Below are positions 34,941 through 45,130 of a DNA stretch of 64,000 bases, one piece after another. How positions within the stretch are numbered: the stretch's first letter is position 1; each line of letters opens with the position of its first letter. This DNA is from Cyanophora paradoxa (taxonomy: Eukaryota > Glaucocystophyceae > Cyanophorales > Cyanophoraceae), in contig QPMI01000015.1 of the NCBI GenBank assembly GCA_004431415.1, positions 186,001-250,000 of the forward strand, read 5' to 3'. The notes beneath the pieces are model-generated. The model ran no database searches, was not told the DNA's origin, and saw nothing but the letters and a program-made list of their open reading frames with translations. Both the position numbers and the translations under genes were made by a program.

Positions 34941-37900
34941 GCGGAGCGGAGCGGTGGATGGGTAGGCGGCCGAGAGCCTCGGAACCCCCGGCCTAGCCCC
35001 TAACTAGCACCCCATCTAGCCCCTCGGGGTGGGGCCGCAGGGGGCTACGGCGCACTCGTCGGGGCGGAAGTTGCGGAGGAGGGTCACTAGCTGCGCCGCC
35101 GTCAGGTGCGGGCACACCACCTGCGCCGCCGAGGGCGAGGGCGAGGGGCGAAGTCAGGTCGTTGACTGGAAGTGGGAGGGAAGGGAGTGCGAGCGCGCGC
35201 CTGGCGGACGGCGTTGTCGGCGAGGTGCTGCTTGCGTATGCAGAGGACGTCCAGCGCCTCGAGCGCGTGCGTCGCCCGCATGCGCCGCGGCTCCGCCACG
35301 CGCGCGTTCGCGTGCGCCCACTCCTCGTAGAGCCCCAGCGCGTACTTCACCTCGATCGCCGCCCGCACCTGAAGTAGCATCGCTTAGGAACCACGGAAAC
35401 AGGGATCAAAGCGGAGCCGACCGTGCAGAGGTCGGGGCGGGAGAGGAGGGCGTTGAAGAGGGAGGCGTCCACAAAGTGGGCGACCTGCGAGGAGGGGAGG
35501 GGTCGGCCGCGAGGAAAGAAGAAGAGGAAGCGGCCCGGAGCGGCCCCGTCCGGCGCCCCTTCGGCTAGCTCCGCTCGCCTAGCCTGGCTCCCGTGCCGGT
35601 TGGCCGGCCCCGGCCCCTGGCCCCGAGCACCTGGGCGAGGGCCTGCCGTGTGACGGAGAGGGGCAGGCGGGCGCCCTCCAGGGCCCCCGCGATCCCGTCC
35701 AGCGCCCGGCACACCTCCGCCACCGTCGGCGCCGCCGGCGGCCCCGCGGCCGCCCCGGCCGCGCCCCCGGCCGCCCCGGCCAGCAATGACTCGGACGAGG
35801 GCGCGGCCGCCGGCGGTTGCTTCTTCTTCGCCTTCGACTTCCTGCGGGGGTGTCAGGCCCGGCGAACGTGAACGATGCCCCGGGGAGGGTACGCGCTTCA
35901 GGGGGTAGGCGGGCGGGGCCGTGGCGGGGGCGAGGAACGCGGGGGCGAGGAGCGGGTTGAGGGACTGGTAGGCCGCCTGCGGGAAACGTGAGCGGCAGGC
36001 AGGAGGGCGGGCGACCCGGGATCTGGATCCAGCAGCCTCTGGACCAGGCGCTCTCCGCCTCCGCCCGCCCGGCGCCCCTTTCCCCGCCCGGCGCACCTGG
36101 AGGAATGCGCCGTAGACGGCGTGGAGGGCCGTCGTGAGCCGCGCCGTGAAGGAGATCACGTCCGACTCGGGCACCCCGTCCTCCTCCCCGCCGTCCTCGC
36201 TCCCCTCGCCGCCCTCGCTTCCGCTGCGGCAGTGAGGGGTGAGAGGGGGCGGACGCTGGGTGGGCGGGTGGGTGGACCCCGAACGGACCTGGAGCCGCGT
36301 CGCCGCCTGTCGACGGAGCGCCGGCCGGCGCCGCTGCCTCCGCTCCGGTCGCTGCTCCCGCCGCTCTCTGCCGACGAGTCGCGCCGCTTGGGGCCCTTGC
36401 CTTTTCCTGGAGTCCCGCCCCTCCCGCGCCTCCGGCCGGCGCCGCCGTCGCTGTCATCGTCCTCGTCCTCCTCCGATGCGTTCCGGCTCCCGTCCTCCCC
36501 GTCCTCGTCGTCGTCCTCCTCGCCGCCGCCCTTTTTCCTCCGCCCGCCGCGCCCGCGCCCGCCGCCCCCATCCTCCGCATCCTCCTCGTCGCTGTCCCGC
36601 AGGAGCCGCTGCGCCGTGCTCCGCAGCTTGCGCGCCGCCTTCGCCGCCGTGCCCTTGACGTTCTTCCCCAGCGCCTTCAGCTGCGCGCCGCCGCCGCCGC
36701 CGCCGTGCCGGGACCCGCCGCCGGCCCCCGACGAGCGCGCCACGGGAGCCTTCTTGAGCATCGCCACAAGGGCAACGAGGTTCGCGATCCAGAAGGCCTG
36801 CGCGGCTCAGATCAGATCAGATCGGATCGGATCGGGCCGGCTCAGATCATATGATATGATTCGGACCAGGATCTTCATCTCGAGGGCGCCCTCGAGCAGG
36901 TCCTGCACCGCGTCGCACACTGGGCCCGCCACCTCCTCCAGCCTGCTCAGATTAGATTAGATCAGATGGATCCGATCGGGTTGGGAGGGGTCCGGGGGCC
37001 GCACGAGTAGTCCCCCGCGCTCATCCACTTCACGAAGCAGCGGTAGATCGTCGCCGCCGAGAGGGGTACCCCGCTCCACCTGCGCCCCCCCGCTCCGTAA
37101 GGCCACCGGACGAACGGGCGCTCAGCTCTGGGCTCCGAATCCGGATCCGCTCCGCTCTGCGCACCACTGGCGGGAAACGTCCTCTCGGACCACAGCGCAC
37201 TCCACGAGCTTCTTCACGGCGGGCGGCCCCGCGCTCCGCTTGCTTCGCCCGCCCGCCGCGTCCCGCCACACGTTCCGCCCGTCGTCCTCGGCGCCGGCGC
37301 CCCGCCCCCGCGAGGCCGCGCCGCGCGTGGGCGTGCCCCTCCCGAACTGCCTGTTCAGCGCCGCGCCCTCGTCGTCCTCGTCGTCGAAGCGGTAGCCCCC
37401 GTCGTCCTCCTGCCCCCGCCCGCCCGGCGTAAGCTTCTCACGTAAAGAGGGGGGAGGGGCGCCGGCGCGCGAGCGCGCCTCTTCCTCGCCGATGGCGCCG
37501 AGGGATGCGCCCTTGCCCTTTCCTTTGCCTGAGCGCGTTGCCCCGCGTCAGCACTACCAGTAGGGAGCATCGGAAGATACTTTAGCTAGCTGCTTTAGAT
37601 CTAGCTTGAGCTCTAGCTGCTTTGACGCTGTTTGGCTTAGAAGCGGCGCAGGGGGGACTCGCTGCCCTAGCTCCAGCTCCAGCCAAGGCGGGGCGCGCGG
37701 CACCTTTGCCCTTGCCCTTGCCCTTGCCGTCCTCGTCGCCGCTGCCGTCGCCGTCCAGGCTGCTCCGCCGAGACGTCGCGTCCGACGTCACGCTCCCGTC
37801 CCTGATCAGCGAGCGGGCCGTACCCGGCTGGGCTCAGCGGGGTACGCCGCGCGGGTGGGGGTACGTAGACGGATGCGCACGCGTCCGACCCTTCGCCGAT

Positions 37901-38652
37901 CCAGCGCGAGCGGATCTCCAGCTGCGTGGAGGAGCGTCAGGGGCCGTACCCGGCAAAGAAAAGGCGGCTGGGATGCGGGCGGGCGGGCGCGAGCCTCCAC
38001 GACGGCCCCCGCGGCCGCCCCGTCCTTCAGCTTGAGGCTGGCGCTGGCCTCGAAGGTCCCCGGCGCCTCGACGTACGCGCCCAGCGGGAGCGTGCTCTTC
38101 CCAACGCTGTCCGAGCCGCGCTTGTCCTGCCGCTTGAGCACCACCGTGAACTTCTTCAGGTCGTACTCCTTGTCCTTCCCGCGGCGGTAGAGCGTGGAGA
38201 CGAGGCTGTACTTCTCCCCGATCGAGCAGGAGCCGCCCTGCGCGGCCTTCTTCTTGCTCGACCACCTGCGCGGAGGCCCGGCCGCTCAGGCCGCTGCAGG
38301 GAGCGCGGCGGCGCGGGAGGAGGGGCGAGGCGCGGACTCCTTGTCGTGCCGGCGGATGACGACGAACAGCGCCGCATTGTCGAACTCGTCCGGAAGCCTC
38401 GTCACGCTCTTGACCGTGACCTCAAACGAGAACTGCGGGCGCGGCCGGGTGGTCAGGCGGTTCGAACGAACCACATCGGGCGAGGCAACCGGGCGCGGCC
38501 GCGCGCGGCGGACGCTGCTGCATCATCGGCGGAATGCTGCCGAGCGCCTGCGAACCTTGTCCGCCTGCGCGCGAGGGTGAGCGGCGGCGCAGCGCGGCGC
38601 AGCTCGACGCGTGTCTCTGGGTCTGGCGCAGGGGGCGGCCGGGCGCCTCCAT
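34379..38652 (-). CDS. NT-C2 (EEIG1/EHBP1-type) plus DIL (dilute) domain protein
   Basis: Near the start, exons encode QFSFEVTVKSVTRLPDEFDN, ALFVVIRRHDKES, IGEKYSLVSTLYRRGKDKEY and LKKFTVVLKRQDKRG, characteristic of an N-terminal C2 (NT-C2) domain that binds membranes. A long Lys/Gly/Ser-rich linker follows (37200-37800). The DIL part comes next: IYRCFVKWMSAGDYS, QAFWIANLVALVAMLKKA, an acidic/basic low-complexity insert (36170-36720), LTTALHAVYGAFLQ, AYQSLNPLLAPAFL, HFVDASLFNALLSRPDLC, AAIEVKYALGLYEEWAHANA and CPHLTAAQLVTLLRNFRPDE, then DVLVKVGRFTAASSEMGAVQ to the stop at 34379. DIL domains bind cargo in myosin V. NT-C2/DIL fusions are thought to link membranes to the cytoskeleton. No motor domain is present. 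The first exon and start are approximate. Confidence 0.82.
34846..35026. repeat. Poly-G run flanked by a direct repeat, inside an intron
   Basis: A run of about 30 consecutive G lies near 34910-34940 (poly-C in the sense of the host gene). On each side is a copy of a roughly 60-base segment containing GAGAGCCTCGG, CCCCCGGCCTAGCCCCT and CTA-GCCCC words (about 34853-34905 and 34972-35025). Both lie in an intron of the NT-C2/DIL gene and suggest local slippage or duplication. Confidence 0.85.
36806..36990. repeat. Degenerate (GATCA/GATCG)n intronic repeats
   Basis: Two introns of the NT-C2/DIL gene carry short runs of AGATCAGATC and GGATCGGATCGG type units (36808-36860 and 36948-36980). They are simple repeats without other visible role. 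Confidence 0.7.
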
Positions 38653-38686
38653 TCTAGGGGAGGCAGCATAGCACGATCCGGCCGAT

Positions 38687-39070
38687 CTAACGCGCGCCCA
38701 CTCCCCGACTGGCCGGCGCCGCAGGGCTGAGGCCCCCTAAACGGTCGAACTCAGGAACCACACTCGCCTTCTTCCCGAGGTGCCCGGGCTTCTTGAGCCC
38801 TGCGCCGGGCTTGATCTTCAGGGCTGCTTTGGCCTTGTCGCCGAGCTCCTCGACATCGTGTATGACAGAAGAGATCCCTTTTGTCAGGGACTTCTGTATT
38901 CCCTTCATCGATGCGCCCGCGCGAGGTTTAGCTGCAGCTGAGAAGCATCGCCGGGCTGCGGTCTCCTGTGAGCTTCGTGCACAAACCGCCGGCCCGCGAA
39001 ACTTGCGAAAAAAAGACGGGGTACAGCTGCAGATGGAGCGACCGGCCTTCGTGACGCTGGCGCCCGCCAT
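38687..39070 (-). CDS. Small unrecognised basic protein
   Basis: A 127-codon intronless frame. The C-terminal half (MKGIQKSLTKGISSVIHDVE, then LGDKAKAALKIKPG) is amphipathic, Lys-rich and protein-like. The N-terminal half is Cys/Arg/Ser-rich and could be an organelle presequence (ARRCFSAAAKP). The ATG at 39070 overlaps the plus-strand ATG at 39069 through the shared word CATG, which is implausible for two real starts. The internal Met at 38908 (73 residues) is a good alternative start. No family recognised. Confidence 0.4.
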   Translation of the reverse strand: MAGASVTKAGRSICSCTPSFFRKFRGPAVCARSSQETAARRCFSAAAKPRAGASMKGIQKSLTKGISSVIHDVEELGDKAKAALKIKPGAGLKKPGHLGKKASVVPEFDRLGGLSPAAPASRGVGAR

Positions 39071-42000
39071 GCACGCGGCGGCGCTGAGGACTCAATTCCT
39101 GGGCGGTTCTCTGGCCCGCCGCGCCCGCCCGATCATTGCCGCTCAACCCCGCCCGGTAGCGATCGCCGCCCCCTTAGCTACAGCGCGCCGGCCGATTCCC
39201 GTTCCGCAGAGCGCGCTGCGGAGGGAGTTCTTCGTTCGAGCGGATGCGGCGAACGCACAGCCGCCTGCGGCGATGCAGGGCACCTCCAGTCGAAATATCA
39301 CCCTCGAGGCAGCAGGTGCGCGGGGTGGCCGCGCCGGCGCGCATGTACAGAGCTGTAATGTTTAGCTAAGCTTCCGCGCACGGATACGCGCCTCTCGTGC
39401 CGCCGCCTGACCTGCGGCCGCGCCGCATGCGCAGAGCAGCCGCACCCGAACCAGAAGCAGCGGCGGGGCGTGAAGCCTCGGGACGTGCTCGAGGTGGAGA
39501 TAGAGTCGCTGGCGTTCGGCGGCGCCGGGGTAGCCCGGCACGAGGGCCTCGTGGTCCTCGTCGAGGGCGGCGCAGTCCCAGGCGACCGCCTCCGCGTCTT
39601 CGTCTTCGCCAAGAAGAAGGGTACGACGCCCTTCTCGAACCCAGAATCTCATAGCTCGCCAGCTAGCTAGCTACAGAGTACCGTGCAGGCTGCGCCTTGG
39701 GGCCTTCAGATTTCGAATCTGATCGCCGCGGCGGCGGCCGCGCGCGGCCGCAGGCTTCGCGGAAGCGCGCATCGAGGAGGTGCTGCGGCCCGGGCCGGCG
39801 CGCATCGCGCCGCCCTGCCCGCACTTCCTGGAGGACTGCGGCGGCTGCAAGACGCAGTCGGTCGGGTACGACGAGCAGGTCGCGCAGAAGACCCAGCAGG
39901 CGAGTACTAGTCCTAGCTCTAGTGTGATTCAAACCGCCAATCTTGCAAGTCTGGGCCCCGGGCCCAGCTGAAGCGCTGCTCGGCAGGTGAAGGATCTGTA
40001 CCAGCGCCAGGGCGGCTTCGACACGTCCGGCATCTTCGAGGAGACGCTCGGCTGCGCCCCGGACAACCAGTTCCACTACCGCAACAAGGCGCGCCCGCGA
40101 AGCCCGCAAAGCTTAGCTTGTCACTCGAGCTTGCTTAGGCTCCGGATACCTCTTGAGGGCCGTACCTCTGGGCCGTACCTCTGGGCTTCTATAGCTTAGT
40201 TCTAGATCTCGATATCGATTTCTCCTCCTAACTCCGATCCCCTCCGAGATCTAACTCCGATCCCCTCCGCGCTCAGATGGAGTTCACTGTCTCGCGGCGG
40301 AGGTGGATCCCCCGGAGCGTGGCGGGCAAGGAGGGGGGCGAGGCGCCTGAGCCGGCCCCGGGCGGGCCGACGACGTCGACGGCCCCGGGCGGCGACGCGG
40401 CGGCCCCGCAGCAGCAGCAGGAGTACATCATAGGGCTCCACTGCAAGGGCCGCTTCGACAAGATCCTCCCCATCCACTCCTGCCTCCTCCAGGTGCGGGT
40501 GGTACAGGGCTAGATCTAGGACGCCGCCGGCGGCCGCCCCTGCGGGCGCGCCTAGAGTGCCTCCCTATCCATCGCCTTTCTCAACTCGGGTCCTGCCCCT
40601 CCTGCCTCGCCACTTGTCGCGCCGTACCCCTGCTCCACTCCCCGCAGCGCTCCGTACCCCTCCCCTGTCCTCATCCCCGCGCCCCCCCCGCACCGCAGGA
40701 CCCGCTGGCGAACGAGGTGCTCCAGTTCGGCACCGCCACCGCCCGGGAGCTCAACCTCGAGCCGTGCGCCCCTTCCGCCCTAAAGCAGGGCCTGCTGTGC
40801 TTGGAGCTTTCTGTCCGCTGGCTGAACCGCGGCCGGGGGCGGCTGCGGGCAGGTACGACATCGTGGAGCACACGGGCTACCTCCGCAACTTCGTCATCCG
40901 CACCGGCACAGGCGCCGACGGCGCCCGCCAGGTCAACAAGCCGCGCTCTAAAGCTCAGCTTCCCAAGGTTTAACTTAGCCTTTAAAGATGATGGTGAACC
41001 TGGTGACGTCGGAGGAGCGCCCGGACCTGCTCGCCCCCGTGCGGCCCGGCCCCGGCCCCGGCCCCTGGCGCCGCTGACCATGACCCCGCCGGCGTGCAGC
41101 TGAAGGAGCGGCTGCTGGGGCGCTTCCCGGGGCAGATCACCACCATCGTCAACAACATCACCGCCTCCCTGGCGCGCCCCACCGCTCTAGATCCTAGGCA
41201 CACCTCTCTCTTCGGCCCGCTCTGACAACGCCTCCCTCCTTGCAGAGCGGGGTGGCGCGGGGCGAGAGGGAGGTCGTGCTGCACGGGCCCGGCACCATCG
41301 AGGACACCCTCCGCGGCGTCACCTTCAAGGTCCGCCCGCCCGCCGGGCCGCACGCGGCGCTCGCAAACGGTTAAAGCGTCGCCCGCGGCCGTCCAAGCTG
41401 GGGCTCGACACAGATGCCTGCAGCTAGCGCTAGCCAGCTTCAGATCTCCTCCTCCTCCTCCTCGCCCCCGGCCGCCTTGCCCCTCCAAGCGTCGCGCGCC
41501 TCTCCGGGCCGCGCTACATTAGATCTAGACTCAGAGCCGGAGATGCGTCGCCGGGCGCTCCCGCTGACTACAGACTATAGTTAGGCTAAACTAGGTCTGG
41601 AGACGGCATCGGCTCTGATATCCGCTGATCTCCGGGGCCCGGGGCGGGCGGGCGGGCGCACTAAAGCTTGCCCCTCCAAGCATCGCGCGCCTCTCTAGGC
41701 CGCGGTGTATTAGAGACGGCGCAGCGTCGCCCCCGCTGACGATCCGGGACGGTCCGGGTCTGAAGCTAGCTAGCGCTAGCCAGCCTCAGATCTCGTCCTC
41801 CTCCTCCTCGCCCCCGGCCGCCTTGCCTCTCCAAGGCTGCGTGCTACATTAGATCTACACCGAGAGCCTGCGCGGCGTCGCCCCCGGCCCGCTGACGGTC
41901 CGGGACGGGCGGGCGCAGATCAGCGCGAACTCGTTCTTCCAGCCGAACTCGCGGCAGGCGGACCTCCTCTACGGCGAGATCGAGCGCGCCGCCGGCCTCA

Positions 42001-42995
42001 CCGGCTCCGAGGTCCTCTGGCGAGTCCGGGAGGGGGGGGGGAAGAGGAAGGAGGGTATACAATAATATCGCTGAACGTTAAGATCCGCAGGGACCTGTAC
42101 TGTGGGACGGGCTCCATCGGGCTGACGCTCGCCCACGCCACCAAGCACACCTACGGCTTCGGCGCGCCCCGCTCGATCGATATCCCCCCCCCTTCTTCTC
42201 CAGGGCGAACGTTCCCCGCGCGCGCAGAGATCGTGGAGAGCGCCGTGGCGAACGCGCGGGAGAACGCGGAGAGGAACGGCATCCAAAACATCTCGTTCTT
42301 CCAGGGCGAGCCCTTTCCCTTCCCAAATTCGCTGTACCCCGCGCTGACCGGGTCCGGACCCGCAGGCGACCTTAGCAAGGTGCCGGCAGCGCTAGCCCTG
42401 GCCACGGGGCCCTAGGCCAGGCTAGGCCGAAGGCCCAGGCCTGCGACACCCCCGCTTCGACGTCGCCCCTGACTCCTCGCGATCGCTCCCTCGCGACCGC
42501 AGCTCTTCTCGAAGACGCCCGATCCCGAGATCCAGAAGCTCCCCCACCCCGACGTCCTCGTCCGTACCCCCCTCTTGGATCCGCAGTCGGCGCTCGCCGC
42601 TGAGCCGAGCCGGGCGGCATGCGCAGGTCACGGACCCACCGCGGGCCGGCATGGTCCCGAAGCTGATCGACGTGCGTTGGCGCCGGCCGGCGCCCCTCCT
42701 CACGCCCGCTCACGCTGGCCATGACGCCCCCTTGACTTGTCGACGTCCGCCTGCAGCACATCGTCCTCCTCAGCCCGAAGCGCATCGTGAGCTCGAGCAC
42801 AACAATATTAATCACCTTCGCTGACCGTCGCCTCGCCGCGGCCGGCAGGTGTACGTCTCGTGCAACCCGAGCACCCAAGTCCGGGACCTGCAGGCCCTTT
42901 GCTCCCAGGGCGGGTACAGGCTCACGCGCGTCCTCCCCGTCGACCAGTTCCCCCACACCGGCCACGTCGAGGTCATCGCCGTCCTGGACAGGTAG
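39069..42995 (+). CDS. RlmD/TrmA-type RNA (uracil-C5) methyltransferase, probably organelle-targeted
   Basis: An Arg/Ala-rich N-terminus (MHAAALRTQFLGGSLARRAR) resembles a transit peptide. A TRAM domain follows (VLEVEIESLAFGGAGVARHE, VVLVEGGAVPGDRLRVFV), then the iron-sulfur cluster Cys block PPCPHFLEDCGGCKTQ. Later exons give FHYRNKMEFTVS, IIGLHCKGRFDKI, YDIVEHTGYLRNFVIRTG, TTIVNNITAS, ISANSFFQPNSRQADLLYGE, DLYCGTGSIGLTLAHATK (SAM site), EIVESAVANARENAERNGIQ, VTDPPRAGMVPKLID and VYVSCNPSTQVRDLQAL (nucleophilic Cys region), ending with a conserved HVEVIAVLDR at 42995. The enzyme methylates U in rRNA (RlmD) or tRNA (TrmA). The TRAM plus Fe-S arrangement favours the RlmD/RumA side. The intron at 41340-41870 is long and repetitive. 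The Met upstream at 39033 is an alternative start. Confidence 0.92.
41385..41870 (+). repeat. Imperfect duplicated blocks in an intron of the RNA methyltransferase gene
   Basis: Three related blocks share GCTTGCCCCTCCAAGC/GCCTTGCCTCTCCAAGG, CGCGCGCCTCTC, ATTAGATCTA and, twice, CAGATCTC with CCTCCTCCTCCTCGCCCCC. They lie about 41445-41535, 41665-41720 and 41785-41865. The intron is several times longer than others in the gene as a result. Confidence 0.75.
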
Positions 42996-43396
42996 CGCTA
43001 GCCGGCAGCGATCCGCGCGCGGTTTGTGACTGCGGAATCAATTTTCTACACTGGTTCTATCTGTCATATAAACAATACGAAGCACAAGATGCATACGCAA
43101 AAGGAAGCAATGCATGCTGGGGAACAACATGTCGAAGAAGTTGAAAACATAGTCCGGGGGTCAAGGGGGACGAAGTCTGAACAGACGGTCTAGGTGGAGA
43201 AGACGACGCAGGAGAGCGAGAGTGAACGGCAGCGCAGGGAAGCGGACTATCGGAAGGGGTAGAGACGGCGGGCTGAGGGGGAGCCAGACAATAGGGGCAC
43301 GGTAGGCGAGAGGTCGTCTGAAGCAGTGGATTTACAAACGGGCGCAGCCATTCATTGAATGATCTGCAGGGGCGTTAGTCTGAGAGCTCGGGAGGC
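42996..43396. other. Spacer between convergent genes
   Basis: About 400 bases between the methyltransferase stop and the cyclin stop, with an AT-richer stretch just after 43030. I see no gene. It should hold two opposing 3' UTRs. Confidence 0.5.
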
Positions 43397-44944
43397 TCAC
43401 GCAAGGGGCGCGCGGACCCGGCCGTCCCACAACCGGATGCTGGGCGTGCAGGGGATCGTGCTGACGCGGAGGAACTTGGAGTGCGAGTACTTCTCGCGGA
43501 TCGCCTGCAGGGACTGCGTGGTGTGGAGCTTCCAGTACCGGAACATCTCCGTCATGCACGCCTCCAGGTCGCTCTCCTTGTACTTCGAGTAGTGCTCCAG
43601 CGTCCCGTTCTGCCCCCGCTTCAGGCCCCGGGCGAGGGAGGGCCGCGCCGGGGGAGCGGGGCCGGGCGGCGAACCCAGGACGGGAGGCGGAAGGTCTGAG
43701 CGGCGATGCTAATGGCGCTCGCCGCTACGAGCGACGGGAGGTACTTCAGGAAGGAGTACTCCTGGAGCGTCAGCTCCGCGATGTACTGCGCGCGGAGTTA
43801 GGCACGGAGGGGCGGACGGGGCGCGGGGTCCACGGGGCGCACCGAGGCGAGCATTTCGACCGTCTGGTCTGCCCGCGCAGCCTGCGCGAACCGCTTGAGG
43901 AACGCCTTGGCTGTTGCCGCCGCCAGCTCGAAGCTGAGCGTGTTCAGAACGAGCGTCTCCATCTTCAGAACCTGGGGACCGATGAGGGGCGGCCCGGAGC
44001 GGCATGCATGCGCGGCCGCGCGCACCTCTTCCCTGTTGTAGGTGTTGTCCGATATGTAGACGAACTCGTCGACTTGCGGCGCATAGATCTCCTCGTATTT
44101 CCTGCGCTCTCGCAATTAGCGGCGGCGCACGCGCTGCAGCTGCGGCTAAGACGCACGCTGCGATCAGCATGCAAGTGATCCCGACGAGCTGCAGCTTCCC
44201 CCGGTTCACGGTCTGCAGCGCCAGGAACCGGTCGATGTAGTTGACCGCCAGGTCGAGCGTCTCGGGCTGCAGCTTGTATTCCTCGCCGACCTCCACGAGC
44301 CAGTCTATCAAAATCCCCCGCATCGTCGCGTTGATGTCCCGCTGACTCCGCTCCATGTAACCGTGGCCCGCCCTGTACTTCAACTAAAGAGAGGGACAGC
44401 ACATCAGCTCACGGGCGAAGGGATGCGCGAAGATTCGAATAGATAGCCCTACCTCGGTCTCCCGCAGGTACTCGTAGATCGGCCCGACGTACTCCGTGCA
44501 CATCAGCGCGTTGGCCCCGTTGTTCTTGTCGATGTCGTCCCACGATGCGGGCTCGTCGGTCTCTATCGAATCATCACTTGATACTGCACAACGATCAGCC
44601 CGTCGCGCATCGCAGGACTTTGTCCGACGCGCTTGAAAATTCAATCGTCGCACCACGCTGCTCTTGCCGGGACATGGAACGCGTCCTGGGCCGCGCACTC
44701 GCAGGCTGATCTCGCGTAAGAAAGCGGTAATCAGGCGTGAGACCAGCCAAGGCACCTTTAGGTGAACCGAGGGACCCCGGCCCCCGCGGTTGCTGATGTC
44801 GTTCAAAGCCTGCCGCTTCTCGTCGCGGGAATCGCGCAGCTCCTCCACCCTCTCTCGTCTACGGCTGGAGCTGCACGACATCTGCACGTCGTTCTCAAAA
44901 CTGTCCTCCTTCGTCGACGACCAGAAGCAACTTTCAATCTCCAT
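43397..44944 (-). CDS. A/B-type mitotic cyclin, most like cyclin A
   Basis: The N-terminus [20 protein letters not shown] leads to RQALNDISN, which fits the RxxLxxIxN destruction box read by the anaphase-promoting complex. The cyclin box follows: [111 protein letters not shown], and the C-terminal fold [20 protein letters not shown] with AASAISIAA. The last exon ([20 protein letters not shown]) ends at 43397. Motifs such as EIYAPxVDEFVYIxDNTY favour cyclin A. It should partner a CDK in S/G2/M. The start is divergent from the RBM26/27 gene, 186 bases away. Confidence 0.93.
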
Positions 44945-45130
44945 GCAACTGCGCGCCCCTGCTCGCCCCTAGAGGTGCTCTGATGATGCTAGAGCTGCTG
45001 TAAGGGCGAGGGCGCTGCCAGGTGCTGGCAGCAGGCGAGAGATCCGACCGACGGAGTTTTCGAACCTTGTGCGAGCGTACCCCGGCCAAGCCTGAACCCC
45101 CCGTCAAAAAAAGCTGAGCCGCGCCGGCCG
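44945..45130. promoter_or_regulatory. 186-bp spacer between divergent cyclin and RBM26/27 starts
   Basis: It must contain both promoters. I see no TATA box or clear cell-cycle element, so shared regulation is only a possibility raised by position. Confidence 0.4.
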
